This document shows, in pieces, positions 24,251 to 36,438 of a DNA stretch of 64,000 nt. The notes beneath the pieces were generated by a model, which did no database searches, had not been told where the DNA came from, and saw nothing but the letters and a program-made list of their open reading frames with translations. Position 1 is the first letter of the stretch, and every line of letters begins with the position of its first letter. A program made the position numbers and the translations under genes. The stretch is taken from assembly GCA_000310025.1 (NCBI GenBank), contig FN649751.1, positions 5,768,817 through 5,832,816 of the forward strand. The letters run 5' to 3'. Source of the stretch: Ectocarpus siliculosus (Eukaryota > Sar > Phaeophyceae > Ectocarpales > Ectocarpaceae).

Positions 24251-24300
24251 GATTATTAGCACCCGCGCTAACCAGCTGACCAATGAAGAGACGTCAGTGA
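24251..24300 (+). repeat. Dispersed ATTAGCA-family repeat copy
   Basis: Reads ATTATTAGCACCCGCGCTAA and continues through the CAGCTGACCAATGAAGAGACG core, close to the copies at 1225-1280 and 45657-45710. Confidence 0.65.
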
Positions 24301-25455
24301 CAGCGGGAATGGGGCCAATCAATATGCCAAATCATGAATCTCTCAACGTATGTACATGAACGCGTGTGTGCATACATACAAACATACATATGTGTTCTTT
24401 CGCAGCACCACACATACATTCGCCCGAACGTAGGAAGCCACTGCTGCAAAGAGCAGAGGGCAGCAAAAGGGAGGGGTATTGCAAGCCCTGCCGGAGCCCC
24501 GATATCGAGGACATCGTGGTTCCCAACAATTTGAAAATCGTTCCCAAGATTCAGCAGTCATTGTGTCAGCAGCTACAACGAATGCTACAACAATACTTCT
24601 ACTACTGCTGTAGACGAGTAAAACATATCAGCAACACATCCAAACTCGTAGCGCCACACATACCACCCTCGCCCGAACCTAGGAAACCACGAGGTACGGG
24701 TGTGTGCGGGTGGATGTGCTTGTTTGAAAAATGAAGGAGCTCTAGAGAGCTGGCAGGGCACATTTCGGGGGGGAACAGAGAACAGAGAAGTACAGAAGTA
24801 CAAATACCAGCTATGGGTCTTCACTGATCATTTTGCCCTCTCTGGACTGATCATTTACAATATACCGAAAATAGACTAGTTGAGGCAGCTAGACGACTGA
24901 TCATTTCAAAGTCTACACAGCTAACCTGCCCTACTGACCGCAGCGCGACCACCCATCAACCCTTCTACGACCCTGTCTGTGGCCACCACCCTGTCGCCGG
25001 CTTCCCTCATGGCCTACAGGTGGAGATAGCTGTTTCGTGTGCAGAAGTACACTGGTGTCTTTCTCTGCACTTCTCTCCCGCTCGCTCTCGCTCTCATTTT
25101 TTTTTTTTGGCGCAAAAAGAAAAATCTGACAGTCCAGCCTAGACCCAAAGGGGTTAAGAATATCGCCGACTTTTGTCCAACAAGAGCCGGAGTGCAGCAC
25201 GACTTACTTTTCGGCAGGCACCTTTGCGCCTGTGCGTGAACACACGCGTTGCCCGGCGTGTCGGTAGCACTGGAGAGTTCTCCTGCCTCTCTCTCATGGC
25301 ATGATGCTGGGTGTAGATGCACGCATGCGATTGGTTTGCTACAGCAGTACTGCTGTCTTGCGGGAGTACTGAGAGGGTTTCTGATCTCAATCCAAGGTAT
25401 TTGGGAGGCCCGATATCGATATATCGAGTAACCACATACACCGGCTCAGCAGGTG

Positions 25456-25835
25456 TTGATGCTCGACGTTACTTCGGTAGAGGACATGGTGGAGCATGCG
25501 ACGTGGGCGAGGGCGCGCCCAGATCTGTTCGTTTCTGCGGCCGCACGGTCGAAGGCTGCAAGTATTGCCAGGAAAATCCGCAAATGCGAGTCCATGTATA
25601 CCATTCACGATCACCTGCTGTGCACCCGCAGTCCAGGAGACGGGGTGTGTGACGGCGCGTATTGCAGTGGATCGTGAATGGTATGGACCCAGACTTCTCG
25701 GACCGCAGCTGCAGCCTTTCTACAGCACGACCCCTGCACCAGATCCGGGCATGCTAACGTACATGTCGCTGCTCCATCATGTCCCCTTCCAACTTTGCAT
25801 GGAACATCCCAACACTTTGGAACGCACATAACCCC
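25456..25835. repeat. Inverted duplication (long imperfect hairpin)
   Basis: The left arm, about 25456-25640, is repeated in reverse complement at about 25650-25835. Matching blocks in order are GTGTTG, GGACATGGTGGAGCA versus GGACATGATGGAGCA, CCAGATCTG versus CCGGATCTG, AAGGCTGCA, and TCCATGTATACCATTCACG versus TCCATACCATTCACG; the innermost arms meet around a short loop near 25640. A transcript would fold into one long imperfect hairpin. Both arms have related open frames (RPDL and YTIHD versus CPDL and HTIHD). Confidence 0.65.
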
Positions 25836-26277
25836 GTTCAAGCACCCGCCGTGTCGCCTGTTCTGGCGCACAAAAGGCCGGCAAGACTCTGCAGGAATAG
25901 AGCAACATCCTCGAGATATTCGAAGTACGTCAGTTCAAAGCCCGGAATTGCTCTACTCCTTTATCCACCGCGTAGCTGACGTGAGTTCGTGCTCCTTGAC
26001 AGTCCTCCCGCCAAGTATATAACTTGCGACACAGACTGATGTGCCGGGGGCTCATCGTGCGTCTCTTGTTAAGCACAGGGTGCGTGGTGGCGGGGGATCC
26101 ACACAACAGGGGCCACCAAGCCAACTCCACCCCGCGGGTGTTTTGATTCGAGCGGTGCACGAGACCGACAGTCTAGCCCCGAGAGAGAAGTTCCTGGTGT
26201 TGTTATCGTGCTCGTAAACTCTCTCTCTCTCTCTCTCTCTCTCCCTTACAACTCGCCGCGTTCCCCCACTGGAGCAG

Positions 26278-27482
26278 ATGACGGTCGACTGGGATGAAGA
26301 GCTTCGCAAGCTTAACGCGAGCCAGTACGGGAAGCGGCAGGAGCGCGACTTGACGAAGGACATGAACGATCCGGAGGCCGTCAAGTGGGCCAGGAAAAAC
26401 GCGAAAATCGCTCAGTCCGCCATGGAGGACCGTACCAAACAGGTGATTGGTGATTGAGAGAGAGAAAACGACAACACCCAGAAACGTGCCAAGCGTGGAG
26501 ATAGAGCGAGATCCCGGGAGTTGACCTTTCCCGCCGCTTCAATATGACGTTTTTTTGTGAATGTTTTCCCCTTGGGAGCGGTGCGTTTTCGGGAAAACTT
26601 CGGGAAGTTTCTGACCGTTAGGCGTTGAAGTTCTACACGTTTTCGTCACGGAGACCCCAGGAGCACGCAGAACGACTGCTCCTACAGATGCCGTCGTACA
26701 TCGCCTCCCGTGGTTTAACCCTCTCGCTTGTGCTGGTGTGTGCCACATACACCTGTTTGGTTTTCGGTGTGTTGGGATTTCTTTGCCCACCCCGTCGCTC
26801 TCCAGGAAACCGTCAAACGTTTTGGTCCGCATCTCGGAGGTTTCGGTGTCACCGACGATGTGTTTACACCCCTGGGTCTACGAGGCCATCTCTGTCTTTC
26901 GGTGCCGGAGGCCCGTTGATCCCCACCTTAGTGTCTACCAGAGCACACCACCAGTGCGCCCTGTTCTTGGCCACAATACACTTTTTCTATGCCACTACTG
27001 CGTTCACGTGTTGCTCCTTCTCGTGTGCAGCACCCCGGCGCTCTGCAGTACCTCCTCGACCCATCTCTTTCCCCTTTTTCTCGTCCTCCCCGGTAGCGAT
27101 GACGTATTTTGGTGCTGAGCCGACACACGCCCATTTCTGAGTTGAAACGCCATTTTTTGCCATGCCCGACGACTGAACTCCTCGTCCCTTTAAACTCACC
27201 CAGGTTCGGGGCGCCATGCGCAAGGCTCCCCGGTGGCAGACCCTGTCCCGCGACTACCGATTCTGGTTGGGGCTCGTGGTGGCCCTAAGCCTGGTGTCGT
27301 CCGTGATCAGCGCCTCCGGGAGATCCCACGACCTGGTGGTGTGGAACGACGTTCTCGGGAGCGAGCCGTTCGGGGAGGCGTTGTTCGCGCACGCCGCGTT
27401 GCTGGCCGCGACCACGGCGCACTCCGCTGGCGACGCGGCGACTCAGCTGGCGGAGACCGGGGCGGCGATGGTGTTTGCGTGA
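26278..27482 (+). CDS. Small protein with one predicted membrane segment, unidentified
   Basis: Two exons, 26278-26442 and 27204-27482, join in phase 0 to give 147 residues from the ATG at 26278. The N-terminal half is charged and helical (DWDEELRKLNASQYGKRQER, VKWARKNAKIAQSAMEDR). Next comes one clear hydrophobic segment (FWLGLVVALSLVSSVISA), then a region with two Ala-rich stretches (FAHAALLAATTAHSAG) ending MVFA-stop. No family is recognised. The ATG directly follows a strong CT-rich acceptor (26219-26243, then gagcag), so it may be internal and earlier exons may exist, possibly including the plastid leader at 22792. A plastid or mitochondrial membrane location would suit its size and composition but is inference. 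Confidence 0.6.
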
Positions 27483-29567
27483 GGCACACGCGAGCGCACG
27501 CCCACGCGCACGCGCACGCGCAGAAGGGACAACTACTGCTGCTGCTGCTGTGAGGGTTTCGAATCCCCGGCAAAACCAGGCGGAGTGAACCGAGGGGGGG
27601 GGGGGGGATGGTGTGTGAAATGTCCACCGCGGTGCCCCCATGACGGTAGGGGGGAACGCAAACTGGAAGATTCCGGGGAGGCGACGCAGATCAATAACAG
27701 TGGACGTGTGCCCAGAGTGAGATGCGTGGGCGCGGCAATCGCCCGCCGTTAAGGGTCCAGAAAGTCCATGCCGGTGTTCTGATCCACCCATGTAAATAGG
27801 GAACGGGGGTAGGGTAGGCGGGGTACACCGTTTGTATGTGAGCGGGAGCGCTGACACGACCGCAGTCTTGCCTGGCGATTGGAACTTCCAAGGCCGATAT
27901 AACGCGAGAGCGGTGTTCAGAGCAGCCCGTGTGGGCGAGAGGTGGGTGTGCGAGTGCGGCTTTCGGTTGCAGCGGGAGATTCGATGAGAAGAGAAGATCC
28001 GAGCATTGTATGTGGTGTGTGGGTGGCCGGTGAACTTGGAGACTGGAGGTCGCACCTTCCCGCGGAAGAGATGGGCAACGACACCACAGCAGCAGCAGCG
28101 GAGGTAGAATGTGCGTTTGTGCTGGTACCCAGCAGCCCCGCCAGCTTGTGGCTCGGCGTGGTAGTGTGAATTAATTAAGCAGATGTGATCATGTATGTGG
28201 GTTCACGCGAAGAGCGTGGTGAATCATCTGTACCTACGGGGAAGGTGGCTGCAGCCCTGCTTGAGTAGTAGGTGCGCGCCCGCGGGGGGGGGGGCACTTT
28301 TCGCCGCTTGAGTAGGACAGCCGACCATGTTCGCACAGGGGCCGTGCTAGGGTTGGTGATCTTTGGCAGTCTCTCGAAATCGTCACCCCGGAGTAGGGGG
28401 GGGGAGTGCACCAATTGTATTAAGTCGTCATGTCTGTATTGTAGTTCCGCCTCCGTTCGGTGTCGCGTATGATTCGGTCTTTTGTGCAGCGGTAAGGGGG
28501 TCACCGACACACGGGGAGGTGGGTGTGCGTGTACTCGCCGGATGATTCGGCAGTGCACCTTCTATTTGCAAACGACGACACAGTGGTGCCCATGTTTCGT
28601 AGTTAAGCTTGTCAAGAAAGACCGGGAAATCTCCTCTTTGTCCGCTGCGTTGTCGTGTTTGATGCATCGCACGAAGGGAGAAGTAGCGAAGCTCGTCTTT
28701 TGGATCGTTTTTTTTTTTTGTATACGCCGGGTGAGCTCTGGATTTCAGTGATTTTACCGTGGCTATGTTAGGGTCTCGCCTACGTTGGCGTCTCGACAAA
28801 ACCAATTTTGAGGTTGAGGTTGTCCCCCGAACGACACTTTCGATCGGCTGACGCTTCGCCTCGTGCTGCCGTGTGGCGTAAGAATGTTTGACTGGTGCAA
28901 CCCTTGTCCCTCAGAGTAGCACTTGGTGCAGGATGAGGACGGTAGAGTCACGAGCCAAGGGTGTGCGTGATTGGCCAAGACCAGGCTCCTTTCTATTGTC
29001 GCGAGCGTGCCGAACGACGACTTAGTTGAATTTGACGATGTTTGCATATCGCACTACCAGTGGCGGAGTAGTAAGCACTAAAGCAGCACGTGAGGCGGTC
29101 GGATAGGAGATGTCCAGGGACGTGTGTGGAGTCTGCTGACTCGTCCCCAAAGGGTTGAGTGCACACAATACTGTTCAAAACTACGTAAGACTGCGGTGCC
29201 GTGTGCACGTGAGCGTACAAAACGCGCACCCCGTAAGTTTGTGGAGGGCATGCATGACCACATGCATGGCGGTTGTCAAACACAAACGGTCAGCGTTAGC
29301 ACGAGCCGGAGGATGTTCGCAACATATATCCCATTGATGAGCTGACCCTCTCTTCTGTCAGCTGCGAAGCCCTAGAACATCAAGGCAAGAAGCACCACCC
29401 AGAGATGCTACTTGTAAAGCTGGTTTACAACCCACGCCTAGAAAATCCAGCACGACCTCCAAGTTATCTTCCTCGTGTCGGCGCAACAAAAACCCAACAG
29501 AAAGACCAGAGAAAATTCGCCGCCCTCGTCCAGCAGCCGGCGCCTGGCTTGTTCACGACCGCTGTCC
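27483..29567. other. Convergent intergenic region
   Basis: No gene supported. It contains a (GC)(AC)-rich alternating run near 27488-27520, a CTG run at 27536-27550 and poly-G at 27594-27607. A B-box-like GTTTCGAATCCC at 27555 was examined and is not part of a tRNA fold. Confidence 0.45.
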
Positions 29568-31524
29568 CTACTTCTTTTTTCCACCCCCCCATGGGCTAAC
29601 GAACTCGACCTCGCCCGTGCGGGAGTTGATCTGCCTCTTCTTGATCTGTCTGAGCTGTTTCTTGCTCATCGTCTTCATCTTGTGCGTCTTCGATATCTGT
29701 CGACAACGAAAAAGGGCAGACATATATTCACAAGCAACAGGTGAGCAGTAGCAGCAGTGATGAGCAGAGAAGTAGCACTCCAAGCGGAAAAAATACTACA
29801 TACACAGCCTGAACAGGGCGTAATCTTCGCCGTCCGTCACGACGCGACCGGGAGACCAGCTGTTCATAAGACTCTTCAGTAGAAAGGTTTGAAGCAACCT
29901 CGCGAAAGTGGGGCGTGACACCACCCCCGCCGCTTCTTGCTGCTGTTCTCGTGACTACGGTCAGCACGACGGGCGATCAATATTCTACATCCGCGTTTCG
30001 CCACTGGCCGTCGCGCTCTGTTAATCAGTTGGGGTTGCTGCATGTGTACGTATCGCACAACATAGCCGATTCTCACCGTCTGGTACGTGGTGTTCTTCAT
30101 CTCGTTCTGCTGTCTCCGCTTTTCCCTTTCCAGCTTCTCTTGCTTCTTGTCCTGGCCGCACCAAAGTTGGGAGTGGCGGGAAGCACGCGCACAACAGACA
30201 CCCCCACCGAACAGGCGTGTTTGCAGGATGGAAAAAGCTGTCAGCTTTCGGTATTCGCGTTCGCGTCGCCGCATACGACGACGACTTCAAAGAAGTTGAT
30301 TCAAACAAGAGTGTGTTCTTGGTGCTTTCTAACGTACCAAGCGCCACGGAGATGACGCTCATGAAAATAACCTCAAATCTTCTGCAGTGCGGCGAAAGAA
30401 CCATGTGCAACCTCCCTCTCGTCGTACGCATCAGTCCCTGAACGCCAAAGGCATGCAGACGGCGAGTGACTACGTAGAGATCCAGCGCAGCAACTGCAGT
30501 CAAGCGCCGCAACGTCACAAAAAGTAGTGTGATGCTGCGCTGAACTAAGGCGCGCGAACTGCTGCTAACATTGAATTTTTTTTGTACCTCGATCTCCTGG
30601 AGTTTAGCGTCCCTCATCTCCTTCTCCATGGCCATGATCGCCTGCCGCTTGGCCTTGATCTCCAGCTTCTTCGCCCAGGAGCTGGACAGCGTTTCCGTTG
30701 CTGTCGTCCGTTGCATGGACGCCCTACAGTAGTAGTGAGTGGGATTCACCATACGGAGGAGACAGAGGCACGTTGAGCAGTTGCGCCGCAAATCCAACTG
30801 AATCGGCAGTTTTCTCCCCAACGCAAGGCTTAACTTACGTGGTTGGTGGTTGGTTGTCGAACAACATGTTGTATTGATGCGCCAACGAAGCCATTGGTCA
30901 CATTACTGTGCTGGTCTGTGGTGTCGTTGTTGTCAAGCATGCGGAGGTTTGAGGTCGTTACTCACACACAGAAAGCGTTAATAAAATGCCCTTAGGTCTG
31001 CCGTGTGAATGTGAAAAAATAGTGGGGCCCTATTGCCAATGGGAGCAAAAGCAGCGCCACGAAACTCACCTTTGCGATTGATTCCTGGCTTTCCAGTCCC
31101 TTCCGCTCACGCATCTCCCCTTCGGCGCTACCCCCATCCGGTCAGCAGCCGTGATTGGCCCATCGTGTGCTCTCTTCCCATCCTTGTCCTTGCCCAGCGA
31201 CTGGCCCTCCTTACCCCCAACAGCCGCGACGTCGTGCTCGCCTGCCTTCGACGCCGATTTCTTTGTTTTGCTTTGACTTTCCCCCTCCTTTTCCCCTGCC
31301 TTCCCGGGCGTGATAGCCTCAGGCGCGGTCGGTGCGGGTGGCTCAAGGCTGTTGGCCACTTCCTTGGACTTTTTCGTTGCTGCAGGAGTAGTAGGACCAC
31401 TGCTGCCGCTACTGGCGGCCTTCCTCTTCTTGCTAGATCGTGGCGGCTGGAGGGGGAGCGAGACCAGTGCTTCCGCTTCCACGGGTTCTCCTCCACCCGT
31501 CCCTTCACGTGATCGTGTCCTCAT
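29568..31524 (-). CDS. CGR1 / CCDC86-type rRNA-processing protein
   Basis: Exons on the minus strand are 31524-31070, 30723-30588, 30151-30077 and 29696-29568; phases close to 264 residues. The family (yeast Cgr1, animal CCDC86) is nucleolar and needed for 60S ribosomal subunit maturation. The conserved core is seen in order: a VSGRDWKARNQSQR entry, SSSWAKKLEIKAKRQAIMAM, KEMRDAKLQEIE, DKKQEKLEREKRRQQNEMK directly followed by NTTYQT, and ISKTHKMKTMSKKQLRQIKK. This is the long charged helix plus K/R-rich end typical of the family. The first about 130 residues are a low-complexity Lys/Ser/Pro/Glu region, longer than in yeast, with probable nuclear localisation signals (SSKKRKAA). The start is the first ATG of exon 1. 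It lies 1.2 kb downstream of ATG4 on the same strand. Confidence 0.9.
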
Positions 31525-32725
31525 CGTTACTCGCGGGCTTGTGGGTGTTTGTGGGGATGTTGGGAGAGTTTGATCTTTTGGCCTGCGCCTAGCAACGGTG
31601 CTGCCTGTAGCGTCCCAGGTCCCACAATAGACGACCTATTCCGCCGCATGTCGCGATCTGACGACGCCGGACACCCACGGATCATGTGTTTATTTTTCAG
31701 GAACGCCTATCCACGGCTTCCGAGAAACGACAATTTCAGCGGCCGGGTACGCTCATGTCTCATCGAATGTTTTCGACTTTGCGCCGTACTTCTCTGCCTG
31801 TTCTTGCTCTCGTTCGGAGCGTACATCACTTTGTGCGGTCAAGATAGATGAAGTACATACATACGTACGGCGAACGGGCCGATAATAATTGCAGTACAGA
31901 GGTGGTGCTGAATTGAGCCAAGGCTCCAACTTTTGCCCCGTGTCTCAACGATGGAGCAGAGCACTGGTGAATTCTAAGTTACCATGTAGGATTGAGCGTA
32001 GCGCCGGCGGCTGTGCTCAATATCGTACACTGCTGTGGTTATCTACTTTCTAGAAAAATCAGAGCCTGGCTCTCATGCTTTTGTAGTCTTCTTACAACGG
32101 TTGGGCCGGCATTGCCGTACATGAACCGCATAGGCCTCTCTCTCCCTTCACGGGGGGCATGGAAACAACAGGATGCGCTTGTACGATCCACTCCGCGTGA
32201 GGTTCAATGACGGACAACAGCGGGCCATGAATTTTCGATAAGATCATCATCAGACGAACGCCGCGCTTATTCTCGTTACCAACGAAAAAAGCCGCAATTC
32301 TGCACAGGTGAACATTCGGCAGCTAGTTCTCGTCAAGACATTCGATCACCAACGAGAACACTGAATACAGAGCACCTCGCCCCTAAAACTGTACAGAGGG
32401 GCGGGAGCACCCCGGAGCAAGATGGTGCCGCATTCGGCACCAACCTCATTTATCAACACCGCATCCATCATCGGCGTGACCTGACACTGACAGACACGGC
32501 CGGAGGAAGCGAGTGCTCACGCCTGATACTCCAGCATTCTATGCTACACCCATCAGAATCCTGCCTGTACACCCGGGCAAGAGGCCCTACCAGCAAAGAA
32601 TGCCGCGTCTTCGCCCCTAAATCTCGCGGATTTGTGCCACATCCGTCTAAGCCGGCAGGTGCTGCCGCTAGGCCACAGCGACACATGGCCTCCACCATAC
32701 ATCCAGCGCTCCGCCCAGAATGATG
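31525..32725. other. Intergenic region, promoter of the CGR1-type gene
   Basis: Separates the ATG4 stop from the CGR1-type start on the same strand. No additional gene or structured RNA is supported; it presumably holds the ATG4 3' UTR and the CGR1-type promoter. Confidence 0.45.
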
Positions 32726-35700
32726 TCATCGCTCGGGACCCTTTACGAAGACGTACTCGTCATCGTCGTCGTCCGTTGTCCCGTCGTCATCCCTCTGGTT
32801 GATCATGAAGGCCAGCCCCATCTCCCCCTCGTAGTCTGGCCGCGTTTGCTCCACCGAGAAAGGAGGCGGGTTTGTCTGAGGTATGTCCAAGAGAGGGGCA
32901 CGCGCATGCGCGAGGTGGGGATGGGTACAACGGGTTGGTTGATTGGCAAGAGATCCGCGTTTCCTGCGCAAGAAAAAACGGTTGCGAGGAAAGACCCGGT
33001 GGAAAATTGATGCATGGCACCGCCAGAGATTCGATGCGAAGAAACAAATTTGGGCGTCCACTAAGAGTCACATCTACGCAACGACAATCGAGGGTGAATA
33101 CTTTTTCCTTTGTTACGCTTGCGTCGACGAAGAGTTGGACTTCTCCCCATCGCTCTGCCAGAGAGCTGTAACACGCAGATCAACAAGACAGCCATACATC
33201 CAGCTCGTCCGCGCTTATCGTGCCGTCGTGCACATGCATTGCGCGACGCTCGGATGACAACAACCGCAGCGACCCACGCGGTTCTAGGCCGGTGAACACG
33301 GTTGCACATTTAGCGCCCGTGGAAGAACGAAATCAACTTCTCACCTCTCCGATTCTTTTTATGAGGTCTTCGAAGGTGGCCCGGTCCGGCAGATAGAACG
33401 CCAGCGCCAGGGAAGGGTCGATGCGGTGCACGTCCATCGAAACAGCCGACTGGCAGTGCAGCGAGTGCACGTATCGCTAGGGGACCGACACAGCAACAGT
33501 GAGGGAAGGAGCGGCCCACGTCGAACACATAAAACTCCTGGGATCTTCAAACACTAGCGCGATAGGGTGCAAGGCCTCGCCGTGTGGTCTACGAACACAG
33601 CACCGGTTGACGCAGAACCTTGGGAGGCAACGACATCGCTGTCGCAGGGGGTATGGAGCACAGCAGCATCCGCATCCAATTCCGCGGCACGACAAACGTT
33701 TGCGTCACGACTGTAACGTCACGCGCCCATAGATACGAGGGCGACTGATGGTCGTCAGACACGAAAAATTCAGCGCTCTGGTTCACGTACCAAACCTTCG
33801 ATAGTTACCCTACCCAACAATTGTATAGCTACGAGGTCTCCCGTGCAGAATACAACGCAGTTCACCTCCGAGGGGAAACCTTCGCCCATGTCGGCCGCGG
33901 GCTGCGTGGTGTGAGGGTCCAACCCCGTCAACGTGTTTCCTGCGGGGGAGCCAAGAATCGGGAAGGATCCGACGCGCGCAAGGTGGGAAGGGGGTAGTAT
34001 CCGAAAGGTCTTTTAGGTGTTGAGAGTGGATCCATGGCAAGATCCAAATTGACGTTCAAGCTTCAACTACGCTGACGGGGGTCGTGGAGGCAAACCACGC
34101 CGCCGTCTTTGTGCGCATCGTCGTAGAGCCGGTCCTCCTGCCGCCGACGCCTACACAACTGGCACCCACGATGAGTGGTGTGAAGGTCGATCTTCAAACG
34201 ATCTCCAAAACAACACCTATACAGAGAGCCAAAAAACAAAGCAATCATCAGGCTCTGCGGAAAAGCAAGTGTGTTCCGCCGTGTACCGCTCCCCGGCTTC
34301 ACCGTGTACCTTGCGCGCCGATGAAGAAAATCGCGTGGTTCGGTCTGCCGCCAAGGAAGCCCAGGGACTGCGGCACCCGAAGCGTTTCCAGCAGACCTTG
34401 GTTGATCCGGGACACGCAGAAAGTGAGACTCGGGGGGTGTTTGCACGATCACATTTGGGTTGGGACGTACGTGAGGAGGCCGTACAAGGCGAAGGTAGCC
34501 GCCACGCTGACCTAGATATCTACGACAAAGACCGACGGCAGCACTTGTGCCCTTGCCACCATCTCTGCGACCAATGCTCCACACACATGGGGGGCCGTTC
34601 TCAACCTAAACTTCATCGCGATGGCGCCGTGTTTCGAAACAAAACGGCTATTCCTAAAAAAGATAGACAAGAGATCCTCCCTCCCCGCCACTCCTCTGCC
34701 TACGAGCTCGCTCACTTGGTATGTAACCCGTGCTGAGCTCGTCCAGCCCCAGCCTCAACGGCACCAGCAGCACCACAGCGCTCGACCAGGCCTTCTCCAG
34801 CGGGTTCTCCCCCTCGCCGCTCCCTGGATTCAGCAAGGGGTCGAAGAACGCGGGAGCGGGGCTATCGGTCGAGTCCGCGGCGGCGTCCGACCGTGCTGAG
34901 CTCGACCCGTCCCCTGTTGTTGCCGAGCCGTTGGCCTCCTCGCGGTGCTCGCCGCCGCTGACGGCGCCGTGACCATTCGCCGTCGTCGCCGTTGTTGCTG
35001 TGTCGCTGGCCCCTCGAATCGCCACCGCCTCCACCTCGTCGATGTACACGACGTCCCCCTGGGAGACAAAAACCCGGAGGGGTCGCGACGACGGAAACAC
35101 CGCCCCGTCGCCGTTGCCCCCGCTGGGACTGCCACAAGCGTCGCTGTCTCCGCCGCCGCAACCGCTAGCTCCCCCGTTTGCAGCCGGCGAAGCACCACTT
35201 TCTCGTTCTGAACCCCCCTCTACGACGTTCTCGCCTCCCTCTAGTGACGTGTCCGAAGTTGCTTCCCCTCTACATGCGTCCCCCGCGGCTGCAGGCTCAT
35301 CTGGTGCCGCCGAAACCTCCGCTGGTCGTAATCGTCCGGTAGACGACAATGGTGGTTCGGGCGGCGAGGCGGGCGGCGATAACCGCTCGGCGTAGATTTC
35401 GGAGATGTCGCGGAGAACGCAAGCCGCAGTTGTCGGCCCGTACCACTCTCCAGGTAGCTTGTCGTACCGGATGCCAACCTGTGTCATGTCGTGCATGGCC
35501 CGGCGGAAGGGAGTACGGTGAAGGACTGAATTTTCTGTGTGCTGCAGGCGGAAAGAGAAGAGGTTATTTGCCATGGGAACCTCAAAAGTGGCTACATAAC
35601 GCGAAAGGATGCTCGCCGAAGGCACTACCTCACCCAAAAAAGGCTGGGAGCCAACCTGCGCCATGGACCGAGAATAGAAATACACAAGGCCGCGAACTGC

Positions 35701-36438
35701 ACGCGTTCGTGCCGATTCGCCAGCCAGGGCGCACACCGTGTTGCTCACCTGGCACATGTTGTGTATCGAAAACAGATTTGCCTCGCCTGGATGGTCGGCG
35801 AAGAGACGGACGAGCGTGCGGTACTCTGGCACACGCAGGCGCTCTTCCAAAGTGCGCGGGACACGCCAAGACCTGCCGCATACGGTTGGCCAGATAAGGA
35901 TTGGAACGAAGACGTGGCAGAGGGCATGGTACGGGGGGTACGAGGTTTGTCTTCGGTAACTCTAGTCGCGGCGCGCCACGATCGTGTCTGGCAGGCCTGA
36001 GGGAGGCGCACATGACGCTAACAAGACCAAGAAGACGATCTGGTTTGATTGGCACAGCAACTTGCACCTCCGCCACCCGAGAGGGAAATATCTCTTCTCG
36101 AACGTTCCACGCCTACCAGACGACCGATGCGTAACAACAGACGGATATCCGTAAGCAGCAGCAGCACATAGGTACAAACCGTGCTTCGGTCTACCTTCGC
36201 TTGCGAGCCTTACGTACCTGCCGAGGGTGTGGCGCTGCAACGCCTGGGTCATGAGCATCTGCGCGCTCCGGAGCATGCAGCCCCAGCCGGAGTCATCGGT
36301 GTAGCCGTAGGGCTCCATCTTCGGAAACCCGCTACGGTAGGTTATCCACATGGTCGAAAACACGTCCAGACGCCTCTCCTCCTCACGCAGCTCTGCGCGG
36401 CAAACGAGAGATGGCCTGCTCAGTTGAAAACCATCCAT
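32726..36438 (-). CDS. ATG4: Autophagy cysteine protease ATG4
   Basis: Cleaves the C-terminus of ATG8 to expose the lipid-conjugated Gly and later delipidates it; cytosolic C54-family peptidase. Exons on the minus strand are 36438-36218, 35872-35749, 35478-34716, 34396-34310, 33939-33866, 33476-33345 and 32875-32726, about 516 residues. Family motifs: MWITYRSGFPKMEPYGYTDD then SGWGCMLRSAQM with the catalytic Cys (residue 54 in this model), FSIHNMCQ|VGIRYDKL over an intron, PGEWYGPTTA, YIPS|LLETLRVPQSLGF, RPNHAIFFIG, and LDPHTTQ with the catalytic Asp and His. Exon 3 carries a Gly/Ser/Glu-rich insertion of roughly 150-180 residues around the LRVFVSQGDVVYIDEV strand. The C-terminus is DDDDDEYVFVKGPER, an acidic run before an aromatic-x-x-Val core. 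The start is uncertain: an acceptor (ccgcgcag) precedes 36392, so an upstream exon may replace the first 15 residues. Confidence 0.92.

Larger units (their letters stand above)
22931..26277. other. Intronic or intergenic stretch with repeats
   Basis: Holds a dispersed repeat copy at 23939-24006, the ATTAGCA-family copy at 24251-24300, a local duplication (CACACATACATTCGCCCGAA near 24413 and a related CACACATACCACCC segment near 24655), at least five TGATCATT motifs (24147-24903) and the inverted duplication at 25456-25835. Several short open stretches (such as 25453-25677) could be exons of the plastid-targeted gene, but none is recognised. Confidence 0.4.

Noticed and set aside
27551-27566. 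B-box-like GTTTCGAATCCC suggesting a tRNA gene
   Set aside because: No A box or cloverleaf can be drawn around it.
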